Assembly (NCBI RefSeq): GCF_049856295.1
Contig: NZ_JBNDMZ010000014.1
Coordinates: forward strand, 17,475-81,474
Source: JB111 sp049856295
GTDB lineage: Bacteria > Actinomycetota > Actinomycetes > Actinomycetales > Actinomycetaceae
Reading direction: 5' to 3'
DNA length: 64,000 nt
Position 1 is the first letter of the stretch; every line of letters starts with the position of its first letter. The notes below the pieces were generated by a model. It made no database searches and had not been told where the DNA came from. It worked only from the letters and a program-made list of their open reading frames with translations. Positions 24,897 through 33,504 of the stretch are shown here, one piece after another. The position numbers were made by a program, and so were the translations under genes.

Positions 24897-26042
24897 GTGG
24901 TGTCCTCCCCCGATCCCGACGCCGAGCCGTCGCCCGACCCAGGCGACAGCTCCGCCCGCCGGCCGACCGCGACCCCGCGACTCGGCACCGCACGCCGGGC
25001 GGTCGCCCGCGGCCTCGCAGTCATCGGCCTCGACGGACGCGCCGACCGCTACCTCGTCGGCCTCGCCGTCCTCTGGCTGCTCTGGACGCTGACCGCGACG
25101 GCCGCCAGCGCCCACCCGTTCATCGACGCCGCCCCGCACCTCGCGGCACCGGTCGTCCTGCTCGTCGGCATCGTCGCCGGGCGACACCTCTCCCGCCGCG
25201 TCCCGGGGTGGACCGTCGCGACGGTCCTGACGATCGGGGCGCTCGTCGTCGTCGTGGGGATCCCGTTCTACGCGAACGCGCAGGCCGCGATCGGCGTCCA
25301 GCTCGTCGCGCTCGCCGGCCTGCTCCGACTCGGCACTGACCCCGGCGACGCTCGCACCAGCACGCACCTCAGCGTCTCGACGACGATGCTCCTCGTCGTC
25401 GCCGTCCTGCTCGCGGCGCGCGCCCAGGCCGGGATGGTCCTCGTCCTCGCGACGGCGGCGGTCGTCGCCCTCGTCGTCGCCACGCGCCGCGGCCCACCAG
25501 TGCGCACCGTCGCGGCGGTCGGGGCGGGTCTGGGCCTCGCCGCAGCGGTGGTCGTCGCGTGGCTCGGCAGCCGCGAGACGTGGCCGGGATTCCTCGCGGC
25601 CGAGGGCAGCCTCAGCTCGGCCCGCCACCGGCTCTGGGGCGACGCCCTCGACCTGTGGGCGCAGCGCCCGCTCACCGGGTCCGGTCCGGGGTCGTTCGTC
25701 GAGCACTCTGCCCTCGCCGCGGGGAACGCGAAGCTCTCCGAGGTCCACTCCGACGTGCTGCAGGTGGGCGCGGAGCTCGGCGCCGTCGGGGTGGTGCTGC
25801 TGCTCGCGATGTTCGTCGTGGCCTACGGGGTGGCCACCCGCGGCTCGCGCGCCGCCGCCGCGATCGCCGCCACGGCCTGGACCGCGCTGGCGATCCACTC
25901 GAGCATCGACCACCTGGCCGAGTTCCCGCCGCTGGTCCTCATGGCCGGCGTCGTCCTCGGCTGGGCGGGCACGCATCGCGCGTCACGAGGGGCGGCCACC
26001 GAGACGTTCGAACGCCCGACGACGACGACACCCCGCCGCTGA
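24897..26042 (+). CDS. O-antigen ligase/polymerase-like membrane protein (paralogue 2)
   Basis: A 381-residue membrane protein, paralogue of the one at 5909. Shared in order: AVARGLAVIGLDGRADRYLVG in the N-terminus, PFYANAQAAIGVQLVALAGLL, then SLSSARHRLWGDALDLWAQ, SGPGSFVEH, SEVHSDVLQVGAELGAVG and HSSIDHLAEFPPLVLMAGVVLGWA. About ten helices are predicted, with the large external loop that carries the catalytic Arg and His in Wzy/WaaL-type enzymes. Two GTGs in a row (24897 and 24900) follow TACGAT by 8 nt, which suggests a leaderless transcript. It ends next to a family B repeat array. The acceptor glycan is unknown. Confidence 0.75.
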   Translation: MVSSPDPDAEPSPDPGDSSARRPTATPRLGTARRAVARGLAVIGLDGRADRYLVGLAVLWLLWTLTATAASAHPFIDAAPHLAAPVVLLVGIVAGRHLSRRVPGWTVATVLTIGALVVVVGIPFYANAQAAIGVQLVALAGLLRLGTDPGDARTSTHLSVSTTMLLVVAVLLAARAQAGMVLVLATAAVVALVVATRRGPPVRTVAAVGAGLGLAAAVVVAWLGSRETWPGFLAAEGSLSSARHRLWGDALDLWAQRPLTGSGPGSFVEHSALAAGNAKLSEVHSDVLQVGAELGAVGVVLLLAMFVVAYGVATRGSRAAAAIAATAWTALAIHSSIDHLAEFPPLVLMAGVVLGWAGTHRASRGAATETFERPTTTTPRR

Positions 26043-26058
26043 CGACTCCGCTCGACGA

Positions 26059-26400
26059 CGAACCCAGACGTTGCGTGCCGACCCTAGAGGTTCACCGCCG
26101 AACCCAGACGTTGAGTGCCGAACCTAGAGGTTCACCGCCGAACCCAGTCGTGGTGTGCCGACCCTAGAAGTTCATCGCCGAACCCAGTCGTTGTGTACCG
26201 ACCCTAGAGGTTGACCGCCGAGCCAGCGGACGACGTCACCTGGGTCGGCGCACAACTACCTGGGTCGGCGGCAACCTGTGAGGTCGGCGCACAACTACAT
26301 GGGTCGGCGGAAGGTGCTGGGGTCGGCGCGCAACTACCTGGGTCGGCGGGAAGAGGTGAGGTCGGCGCACAACTACATGGGTCGGCGGTGAGTGGTGGGG
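26059..26400. repeat. Inverted intergenic repeat array, family B, locus 2
   Basis: Four tandem 40-bp units (26059, 26099, 26139, 26179), each of the form CGAACCCAGACGTTGCGTG then CCGACCCTAGAGGTTCACCGC, face about four inverted units of 39-40 bp (26242-26400) containing GGTCGGCGCACAACTACCTG. The array fills the 471-bp gap between two convergent genes and could form a very long cruciform. No gene is seen within it. Confidence 0.88.
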
Positions 26401-26513
26401 TCGGCGCTGCCGAGGCTCCGGCGCTGCTCGCTCCGATCCTTCCGATCAGCGACGAGCTCCGCGGGCCCGACCGCCTGCCCGCCGTCGGGCACCGGCTGCC
26501 CGTCGACGCGTGC

Positions 26514-27614
26514 CTACGACGAACCGCTGGTTCGCGGATTGCTCGCCCCGGCCTCGCGCGCCTCGCGGGCCGAGGCGACGTCGTCGATGATGACGACGAT
26601 GTGCCGCATGCCGGACAGGAGGGAGCCGTAGAGCGGCCAGCTCTCCGCCGGGAGCTCGTGCTCGTGGGACACGTCCCGCGCCAGGGCGGTCAGCCGGCCG
26701 AGGACCGGCTCCACGTCCGCGTCGGGATCGGCGACGGCGTGACCCGTGTCGCGCACGATCGTGGTCCACCGCTCGCGGAACTCCTCGTCCCACGCGCCCT
26801 CGGCGTAGGCGGCCTCGTACAAGGTCCGGGCCAGGTGACGCAGGTGCGAGACCCCCTCGTCGACGCGCTCGAGGATGTTCTCGTAGCCGACCTCCTCGCC
26901 CGTCCTCGACCGACGAGCGAGGCGCTCCCGGGGGTTGTACCGCCGGCTCTCGGTGGCGAAGCGCACCGACTGCCACGCGGTGTCCAGCTCGTGGGTCATC
27001 GACTCGATCTCGTCCCGCCACGACTCGGCCTTGTCGGTCTCCCAGGATCTCGAGAACTCGTCGGCCATGTCGACCAGGACGTCCCCCATCCGGCGGTTGA
27101 TGCTGTCCACGTACCGCGAGGCCTGCTGATCGCGCAGCGGCGGGATGACCAGCAGGTTGACCGCGACCCCGATGACCACGCCGAGGCCGACCTCGATGAT
27201 GCGGTCGAGCAGCAGCGGTTGCTGCTCGGAGAATCCGCTGCCGAGGACGAAGATCGCGGTGGTCGCGATCGCGACGCCCTCGTCGCGGATCCAGCTGATT
27301 CGCGCTCCGGCCAGCCCGACGAACAGTGCGAGAGCGAAGGTCCACACGTTCACCCCGAGGTAGGCGCCCACGAGGAACGACAGCCCGACGCCCAGCGCCG
27401 AGGCCACCGTCGACTGCACCCCGCGCGACAGCGATCGGTGGACCGTGGCGTGCACGGTCAGCAGCGCCGTCCACGGAGCGAGGAAGGGCAGCGGAGAGCT
27501 GAGCACGGTGGTTGAGACCCACCACGCCGCGGTGGCCGCGGCGACGCTCTTGAGGATCTGCAGCAGGTCGGTCGTGAACTGTGGCCGCAGGGCCAGCTCT
27601 CGCAGTGGACGCAT
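26514..27614 (-). CDS. FUSC/aromatic-acid-exporter family membrane protein
   Basis: A 366-residue protein. Helices between residues 15 and 165 (TTDLLQILKSVAAATAAWWV; SSPLPFLAPWTALLTVHATV; LVGAYLGVNVWTFALALFVGLAG; IIEVGLGVVIGVAVNLLVIP) match the N-terminal membrane half of the FUSC/ArAE family, followed by a soluble helical region with many charged residues. Such proteins export aromatic or other organic acids; the substrate here is unknown. The ATG at 27614 begins MRPLRELALRPQ. It converges with the O-antigen-ligase-like gene across a family B array, and the glycosyltransferase gene at 27749 starts divergently. Confidence 0.8.
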   Translation of the reverse strand: MRPLRELALRPQFTTDLLQILKSVAAATAAWWVSTTVLSSPLPFLAPWTALLTVHATVHRSLSRGVQSTVASALGVGLSFLVGAYLGVNVWTFALALFVGLAGARISWIRDEGVAIATTAIFVLGSGFSEQQPLLLDRIIEVGLGVVIGVAVNLLVIPPLRDQQASRYVDSINRRMGDVLVDMADEFSRSWETDKAESWRDEIESMTHELDTAWQSVRFATESRRYNPRERLARRSRTGEEVGYENILERVDEGVSHLRHLARTLYEAAYAEGAWDEEFRERWTTIVRDTGHAVADPDADVEPVLGRLTALARDVSHEHELPAESWPLYGSLLSGMRHIVVIIDDVASAREAREAGASNPRTSGSS

Positions 27615-27748
27615 CCGCCCATCGTCCCTGCACCCGGCGCCGCCCCTGCCGGCCACCTCGCCGTGCGAGACGGTCCGCGCTGTGGTGCACTGCCCGTGAC
27701 GGCGTGCGCTCGCGCGCGTCGACCCGGCACACCGTGAGGAGGCCAGTC

Positions 27749-28477
27749 GTGAGCGTGGGTCCTGCGCGCCGGCCCGACGTCTGCGTCGTCGTCCCCGCGC
27801 GTGACGAGGAGGCGCTGATCGGGCGCACGCTCGACTCCCTGCGGGCGGCCGCCGGAGCGGCCGGGGCGGAGGTGAGCGTCATCGTCGTCGCCGACTCGTG
27901 CACCGACGGCACCGCGGCGATCGCCCGGGCCTGCGGCGCGGAGGTGCTCGAGATCGACGCGCGCAACGTCGGTGCCGCCCGCCAGGCCGGCTGCGACCGC
28001 GCCCTGCTGTCCGGCGCCGCACCGGACCCGCGCTCCTGGATCGCGACGACGGACGCGGATTCCGTGGTCCCCGAGGACTGGGTCGCGGCGCACCTTCGAT
28101 ACCGGTCGAGGCAGGTCGACCTCGTGGTGGGGACCGTCGCGCTTGAGGGCGGTCACGCCGAGGACCCCCTCGCCCGCGCCTGGGCCGAGCAGTACGCGAG
28201 CGCCGTCAGCGCGCGCGGCCACGACCACGTGCACGGCGCCAACCTCGGCCTCTCCGCGCAGGCCTTGCGGCTCCTCGGCGGCTTCCGACCGCTGCGGACC
28301 GGCGAGGACGTCGACCTCGTGCGCCGCGCCGCGGCCCGCGGGCTGTGCACGGTGCGCGCCCTGGACATGCCCGTCGTCACCTCCCGCCGCACCGCCGGCC
28401 GCGCACCCGCCGGCTTCGCGGGCGACCTCGCCGACCTGGCCGAATCCCTCGCCCCGGCCGGGACCTGCCCCGCGTGA
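27749..28477 (+). CDS. Glycosyltransferase family 2
   Basis: A 242-residue GT-A enzyme. VCVVVPARDEEALIGRTLDSL is the nucleotide-binding start, VVADSCTDGT the second strand, TTDADSVVPEDWVAAHL the DxD-like metal site, and GANLGLSAQALRLLGGF with GEDVDLVRRA the acceptor/catalytic region. Start GTG 27749 with GAGGAGG 6 nt upstream. It is soluble. It is followed by an acyl-CoA-dehydrogenase-like protein and a PIG-L deacetylase/methyltransferase fusion on the same strand, so it probably builds a glycan that the neighbours modify. The donor sugar cannot be inferred. Confidence 0.88.
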   Translation: MSVGPARRPDVCVVVPARDEEALIGRTLDSLRAAAGAAGAEVSVIVVADSCTDGTAAIARACGAEVLEIDARNVGAARQAGCDRALLSGAAPDPRSWIATTDADSVVPEDWVAAHLRYRSRQVDLVVGTVALEGGHAEDPLARAWAEQYASAVSARGHDHVHGANLGLSAQALRLLGGFRPLRTGEDVDLVRRAAARGLCTVRALDMPVVTSRRTAGRAPAGFAGDLADLAESLAPAGTCPA

Positions 28478-28604
28478 CAACCGCCCCGACGCGACCGACG
28501 GACCACCCGGCCTCGCCCGACGGCCACCGCAGCGTGGGGCACGGGCGCGCATCCCTTCGCGGAGCACGAGACCGCAGCACATCCCGAGCACAGGAAGGAC
28601 CGTG

Positions 28605-28682
28605 ATGGCGACACCGTCGCACGAGCACGAGCACGAGGAGCGAGCCCCGGGCACGGACGGGCCGACGGCGAGGCGCCCGTGA
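28605..28682 (+). CDS. Small His/Glu-rich open frame coupled to the next gene
   Basis: A 25-residue frame, beginning MATPSHEHEHEERAPG, preceded by a strong AGGAAGGA site 5 nt before the ATG. Its TGA overlaps the GTG of the following gene (GTGA at 28679-28682). The following gene has no ribosome-binding site of its own except within this frame, so the peptide may serve as a translational coupler. A peptide with a function of its own, for instance metal binding through HEHEHEE, is possible but unproven. Confidence 0.5.
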   Translation: MATPSHEHEHEERAPGTDGPTARRP

Positions 28683-29746
28683 GCTCCGCGCGCGGCACCT
28701 ACGGCCGGCTCCTCGCGGGGCTGGAGCTCCCGCTGCCGGGCCGCGGGAGAACCCTCGCCCGCTGGCGCGCGCTCGCCGAGCTGACGGCCGCGAACGTGGT
28801 GACCGGCCGGCTCGCCGAGGCGCACGCCGACGCCGTCGCGATCACCACCGACCTCGGCGCGCCGGAACTGGTGGAGCCCGGCTCCCACTGGGGCGTCTGG
28901 GCGGCCGAGCCACCCCGCCCCCGGCTCTACGCCGCCGAGGCGGGCGGCAGCTGGACGCTGACCGGCACCAAGCCGTGGTGCTCGGGCGCGTCGCTGTGCA
29001 CGCACGCGCTCGTCACCGCCACGACCGACGACGACGGCGCGGTGGCACTGTTCGCCGTCGACCTGCGCCTGCCCGGGGTGCGCGCCGTGCCGGACACCTG
29101 GCCGGCCGTGGGTATGGCAGACAGCGACTCAGGATGGGTGGAGCTCGAGGGCGTCCCCGCGCGCCGCCTCGGCAGCCACGCCGACTACCTCGACCGACCC
29201 GGCTTCTGGCACGGCGGCGCCGGCGTGGCCGCCTGCTGGTTCGGCGGGGCCGCGGGCGTCGCGGCTCCCCTGCTGGCGCGGGCCGCCCGTCCCGGCGCCT
29301 CTGACCTGGTCCGCGCACACGCCGGCGCGACCGCTACTGAGCTCGGGGCCGGGTGGGCGATGCTCACCGAGGCCGCGGCGACGATCGACGCCGACCCCGA
29401 CGACCGGGACGGCCTCCGCGCGGCGCGGGCGCTCGCGGTGCGCACCCGCATCGACCGCCTCGCCGCCACCGTCGTCGAGCGCGTCGGCCGGGGCCTCGGC
29501 GCCGGTCCCCTGTGCGCGGACGGCGACCATGCCCGGCGCGTGGCCGATCTCGGTGTCTACATCCGCCAGACCCACGCCGAGGCCGACGAGGCCCAGATCG
29601 CCGCCGAGGTCGCCGCCCGCGCCGAGGCGGGCGAGGACGCGACCACCCTGTGGGAAGCGATCATCGGGTTCTCCCCCACCGGGGCGAACGCCCCGGAACG
29701 AGCCCCGGCAGCGGACCGTCCGGCGAGCACCGACGATGATGCCTGA
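28679..29746 (+). CDS. Acyl-CoA dehydrogenase-like protein
   Basis: A 355-residue flavoprotein-like sequence. The central beta domain shows WTLTGTKPWCSGASLCTHALVTA (FAD/substrate region around residue 95) and DSDSGWVELEGVPARRLG. The helical C-terminal domain follows (LARAARPGASDLVRAHAGATATELGAGWAMLTEAA). The N-terminal helical domain is shortened compared with classical enzymes (about 380 residues), and the usual catalytic Glu is not obvious. It sits between a GT2 enzyme and a PIG-L/methyltransferase fusion with overlapping ends on both sides, a combination unlike fatty-acid oxidation operons. A role in modifying a glycan or lipid-linked intermediate is inference. Confidence 0.8.
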   Translation: MSSARGTYGRLLAGLELPLPGRGRTLARWRALAELTAANVVTGRLAEAHADAVAITTDLGAPELVEPGSHWGVWAAEPPRPRLYAAEAGGSWTLTGTKPWCSGASLCTHALVTATTDDDGAVALFAVDLRLPGVRAVPDTWPAVGMADSDSGWVELEGVPARRLGSHADYLDRPGFWHGGAGVAACWFGGAAGVAAPLLARAARPGASDLVRAHAGATATELGAGWAMLTEAAATIDADPDDRDGLRAARALAVRTRIDRLAATVVERVGRGLGAGPLCADGDHARRVADLGVYIRQTHAEADEAQIAAEVAARAEAGEDATTLWEAIIGFSPTGANAPERAPAADRPASTDDDA

Positions 29747-31199
29747 GCCGCTCTTCCGCGCCGAGGACCCGCCGGCCACGTCCGAGCCGTCGCTGGCCCG
29801 GTTCGAGTCCCGACTCGCGCCGTGGACGCTGCGCGCGGCGCGGACCGGCGACCACCGTCCTGCCGACCAGGCACCCGACGACGCCGCACCACCCGAGATC
29901 GCCGCGGCACCGGCGCTGCTCGTGCTCTCCCCGCACCCCGACGACGAGGTACTCGGCGCCGGCGCCCTCATCGGCACGGCCGCCCGCGAGGGGATCCCGA
30001 CGCTCGTGCTCGCCGTCACCGACGGCGACGCCTCCCACCCGCCCGAGCTCGTCGCACCGGCGGACCTTGCCGAGCTCCGCGCCGCGGAGTCCCGCGCCGC
30101 GCTGGCCTCGCTCGCGGGGCTGGCCGCCGACCCGGACCACGAGATCCGGCGCACCCGGCTGCGGCTGCCCGACGGGCGAGTCACCGAGCACGAGGACGCC
30201 CTCGCCGAGCGCATCGGCGCGGCGCTCGGCCGACTCCCGCCGGGGACGTGGGTGGCCGCACCGCTGCGCCACGACGGGCACCCGGACCACGACGCGACCG
30301 GGCGCGCCGCCCGCCGAGCCCTGGCACGAGTCCCGACGGCGCGGCTCGTCGAGTACCCGGTGTGGCTGTGGCAGCACACGCAGCCCCACGAGCACCCGGT
30401 CATCGACTGGGGCAGCGCGCGGGCGCTGGTCGTCGACGACGAGCTCGACCACGCACGGTCCGCAGCCATGGACGCGTTCCGCTCGCAGATCAGCCTCGAC
30501 CTCGGCGTGCCCACCGGCCGCGCCGGCGTAGACCCGGAGCACCAGGTGGTCCTGCCCCGCCGGGTGCGGGACCGGATGCTGCGCCGCCGCCAGGTCGTTT
30601 TCCCCCACCCGGCGGCCGGGTTCGCCGCGATCTACGACCGCGGGGAGGACCCGTGGTCGGTCACCGGGCGCTGGTACGAGGAGCGCAAGTACGCCCTGAC
30701 GGCGGCGCTGCTGCCGCGGCGGACCTTCCGGCGGGGCTACGAGCCGGGCTGCTCGATCGGCGGACTCACGGCGCTGCTGGCCGAGCGCTGCCAGCAGCTC
30801 CTCGCCACCGACGTCGTCCCCGCCGCGCTGGAGACCGCGCGCGAGCGCGTCCCGCCTCCGCACGTGGACTTCCGGGTGGGCGGCATCGCCGACTGGCCCG
30901 CGGGAGAGCTCGACCTCATCGTGCTCAGCGAGCTCGCGTACTACCTCGACGACACAGAGTTCGAGGACACCCTCCGCCACGCGCGCGAGTCCCTGGCGGT
31001 CGACGGGGTGCTCGTGGCGGCCCACTGGCGGCACCCGATCCCCGGCGCCTACCGGAACGCGGACGCGATCCATCGGGCCCTGGCGGACCAGCCTGGCTGG
31101 GCGCGGCTGGCGTCCTACCGGGACGAGGACATGCTCATCGAGACGTTCGGCCCGCCGCGCCCGAGCGTGGCGAGCGAGGAGTTCCTCGGCGGCGACTAA
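29736..31199 (+). CDS. PIG-L family deacetylase fused to a NodS-like SAM methyltransferase
   Basis: A 487-residue two-domain protein. Residues about 55-250 form a PIG-L/LmbE deacetylase: LVLSPHPDDEVLGAGALIG (zinc ligands His, Asp) and RHDGHPDHDATGRAARRAL (third ligand His). Residues about 300-450 form a class I methyltransferase of the NodS type: RRGYEPGCSIGGLTALLAER (SAM motif I), LLATDVVPAALETARER and LIVLSELAYYLDD. The protein would deacetylate an N-acetylated sugar and N-methylate the freed amine. Start ATG 29736 or 29739, overlapping the previous gene by 8-11 nt. It is the last gene of the GT2, ACAD-like, PIG-L/NodS unit and is followed by a family B repeat. Confidence 0.9.
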   Translation: MMPEPLFRAEDPPATSEPSLARFESRLAPWTLRAARTGDHRPADQAPDDAAPPEIAAAPALLVLSPHPDDEVLGAGALIGTAAREGIPTLVLAVTDGDASHPPELVAPADLAELRAAESRAALASLAGLAADPDHEIRRTRLRLPDGRVTEHEDALAERIGAALGRLPPGTWVAAPLRHDGHPDHDATGRAARRALARVPTARLVEYPVWLWQHTQPHEHPVIDWGSARALVVDDELDHARSAAMDAFRSQISLDLGVPTGRAGVDPEHQVVLPRRVRDRMLRRRQVVFPHPAAGFAAIYDRGEDPWSVTGRWYEERKYALTAALLPRRTFRRGYEPGCSIGGLTALLAERCQQLLATDVVPAALETARERVPPPHVDFRVGGIADWPAGELDLIVLSELAYYLDDTEFEDTLRHARESLAVDGVLVAAHWRHPIPGAYRNADAIHRALADQPGWARLASYRDEDMLIETFGPPRPSVASEEFLGGD

Positions 31200-31220
31200 T
31201 CGGGCGCTGCGCACCACCGG

Positions 31221-31472
31221 CCGACGTCGAACCCAGACGTTGCGTGCCGACCCTAGAGGTCCCCTGCCGAGCCAATAGACGGCGTGGCCTGGCTCGGCGC
31301 ACAACTACCTGGGTCGGCGGGAGGTACTGAGGTCGGCGGACAACTACACGGGTCGGCGGAGGGGAGGACGAGCCGACGTCGAACCCAGACGTTGCGTGCC
31401 GACCCTAGAGGTCCCCTGCCGAGCCAGTAGACGGCGTGGCCTGGCTCGGCGCACAACTACCTGGGTCGGCGG
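31221..31472. repeat. Inverted intergenic repeat array, family B, locus 3
   Basis: Two 100-bp copies (31221-31320 and 31373-31472) differ at one base. Each holds one direct unit (CGAACCCAGACGTTGCGTG, CCGACCCTAGAGGT) and one inverted unit (GGCGCACAACTACCTGGGTC), so each is a hairpin. A 52-bp linker contains another inverted half-unit. The array fills the gap between convergent genes. Confidence 0.88.
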
Positions 31473-31486
31473 AAAGAGGTGAAGAG

Positions 31487-32977
31487 TCAGTCCGTCGGCC
31501 GACCAGCCCCACCACCAGGCGCCTGCGTCTGGAACGCCCCCCGCGTCGAGCTGTCCCGGTACTCCGTGTACATGTACGGGTTGTCGAGGACCTTGGTCTC
31601 GGGGATGTCGGGGTTCATCCCGGCCTGCCAGACGTCGTCGCCGAGGGTCGAGCGCAGGTGCTCGACCGTGTCCTCGAGCCGCGAGCGCATCGCCGGCAGG
31701 TCCACGCCCACGAGCCGCCCGTCGAACTTCTTCACGTCCCCGCCGACGAGCACCGTGTGGACGTCCCCGCGGCTCGCCTGCATCGCGATGTGCCCGTACG
31801 GGTTCAGCACAGGGAACATCGTCGGCGAGTGGTCGTTCTTCAGCAGCACGACGTCGCCGAGCTTTCCCACCTCCAGCGACCCGAGCTCCCGCTCACGCCC
31901 GATCGCGCGAGCCCCACCCCGCGTCGCCCACTCGACCACGTGCTGCGCTCGCAGGTGCGAGTGCGTCACCGTGTCGCCGTGCTCGTGGGCGGTGAGGTGC
32001 TCCCAGGAGCGGTCGGCGCCCAGGGTGGTGCGCATCGCGGAGAACAGGTCGGCGCTGAACCAGGCGCTCGTGTCGACGGACAGGGACACCGGGATGTCGT
32101 GCGCGCGCAGCGCGTGGGAGGGCGGGTAGCCCTGGCCGCAGCTCTGCTCGCTCTCCGTCGAGAGCGACACGATGCCGCCGGTCGCGGCGATCCGCTGGTA
32201 GGAGTCCTCGCTGAGCGTGGCCGCGTGGACGTACACGGTGCCGGGCTCCATGAAGCCGTGCTCGTGCATGAGCCGCACGCCGTCGTCGTTGGTCGCGCCC
32301 CACACGCCGGCGTGGGTGGTCACCCGCACGTCGAGCTCGCGGGCCACCTCGAACGCCTTCTGCTCGGGGAACGCCGGGTCGCCGGTGACGTCGAACGCCA
32401 GCTGCACGCCGGCCAGCCTCGAATCAGCACGAGCGCTCTCGAACACGCGGCGGTAGGCCGGGTCGGCGGTCCACTCCCACGGGCCGCCGAAGATGTTGCC
32501 GAAGCCAATGACGTACCGACCCGGCGAGCTCACCAGGGCGTCGATGGCGGCCTCGGCGTGCTCGACGGACTGCAGCCCGTGCGACCAGTCCACGGTCGTG
32601 GTGATGCCCGACTCGATCGCGTCGAGCGCGCTCAGCGCGTTCCCCGCCGCGTAGTCCTGGGGTCGGAACGCGGTGCCGTGCTCGAGGTAGTACCAGACGA
32701 AGTACTGCGTGAGCGTCCAGTCCGAGCCGTAGGCGCGCATGGCGGTCTGCCACATGTGCCGGTGGGAGTCGATCATGCCGGGCATGACGATGCCGCCGGC
32801 GGCGTCGATCTCGAACGTGCCGTCGGGCACGGCGAGCGCCGGTCCGATCGCGGCGATCTCTCCTTCGACGACGAGGACGTCGGCGCCCTCGTGCACGGTC
32901 CGCCTCTCGTCCATCGTGACGACGATGCCGCCGCGCAGCACGATCGGCCGGCCTGATTCGGGTGCGGGGGTGGTCAT
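31487..32977 (-). CDS. Amidohydrolase family protein
   Basis: A 496-residue metal-dependent hydrolase of the ATZ/TRZ-like amidohydrolase superfamily. GMIDSHRHMWQ (metal His-x-His after strand 1) lies near residues 66-76, THAGVWG near 240, VHAATLSEDSYQRIA with the fourth His near 265, and SLSVDTSAW with the catalytic Asp near 310. A C-terminal composite-domain strand holds GDVKKFDGRLVG. ATG 32977 has a GAGGAGC site. It is the last gene of an operon with LigB/LigA-type dioxygenase subunits and CoA enzymes, so it may deaminate or open an aromatic or N-heterocyclic substrate or product. Substrate unknown. Confidence 0.88.
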   Translation of the reverse strand: MTTPAPESGRPIVLRGGIVVTMDERRTVHEGADVLVVEGEIAAIGPALAVPDGTFEIDAAGGIVMPGMIDSHRHMWQTAMRAYGSDWTLTQYFVWYYLEHGTAFRPQDYAAGNALSALDAIESGITTTVDWSHGLQSVEHAEAAIDALVSSPGRYVIGFGNIFGGPWEWTADPAYRRVFESARADSRLAGVQLAFDVTGDPAFPEQKAFEVARELDVRVTTHAGVWGATNDDGVRLMHEHGFMEPGTVYVHAATLSEDSYQRIAATGGIVSLSTESEQSCGQGYPPSHALRAHDIPVSLSVDTSAWFSADLFSAMRTTLGADRSWEHLTAHEHGDTVTHSHLRAQHVVEWATRGGARAIGRERELGSLEVGKLGDVVLLKNDHSPTMFPVLNPYGHIAMQASRGDVHTVLVGGDVKKFDGRLVGVDLPAMRSRLEDTVEHLRSTLGDDVWQAGMNPDIPETKVLDNPYMYTEYRDSSTRGAFQTQAPGGGAGRPTD

Positions 32978-33126
32978 TGCATGCTCCTCGTTGAGAATGT
33001 CTGGACGGTTCGTTGTCGATCCGGGGGTGGGCCGAGCCAGTGCTGGTCCCGTGTCGAGCCCGCACAGGGCCCGCATCGAGCCCAAGCCGAGCCCGCGGCG
33101 TCCCCGCGCGAGGCCCGGCGGCTGCG

Positions 33127-33504
33127 TCAGACCTCGACGCTGGGGTACTGCCTGCCGATCCAGTGCGCGAGCTTCTCGCGGTACTCCTTCTGGAACGCGA
33201 GCGGACCGCTGCGCGCCATGTAGTCCTCCTCGTAGATGCCGATGAAGATCGTCAGCGTGAGGAAGTAGTGCGCGCCCATCTCGAACAGGGCCACGTAGTC
33301 GTGATCGACGAGCGCGCGCCGTTCGTCGTCGTCGAGGGAATGGACCGTGGACCGCTCCACGCGCTGGTTCCCCGCGCCGAGGTAGGGGAGGAACTCGACC
33401 TCCCACCGCGCGACCATCGCCGCCGGCTCGGCCCTGTATGCGGCGAGCAGCTCGGGGTCGCGGTCGACCTGGAAGAGGAACTTGTTGACGGCGTACCTGG
33501 TCAT
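33127..33504 (-). CDS. LigA-like extradiol dioxygenase small subunit
   Basis: A 125-residue all-helical protein like the alpha subunit of protocatechuate 4,5-dioxygenase (LigA): MTRYAVNKFLFQVDRDPELLAAY at the start and LVDHDYVALFEMGAHYFLTLTIFIGI in the centre. In LigAB enzymes this subunit closes over the active site of the catalytic LigB subunit. Its ATG overlaps the LigB-like gene's stop by 4 nt (ATGA at 33501-33504), as expected for a stoichiometric pair. There is a 149-bp gap to the amidohydrolase gene that follows it. Confidence 0.85.
   Translation of the reverse strand: MTRYAVNKFLFQVDRDPELLAAYRAEPAAMVARWEVEFLPYLGAGNQRVERSTVHSLDDDERRALVDHDYVALFEMGAHYFLTLTIFIGIYEEDYMARSGPLAFQKEYREKLAHWIGRQYPSVEV

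Noticed and set aside
26059..26400. Tandem 40-bp repeats as a CRISPR array
   Set aside because: Units are directly adjacent without unique spacers, half are inverted, and no cas gene is present.
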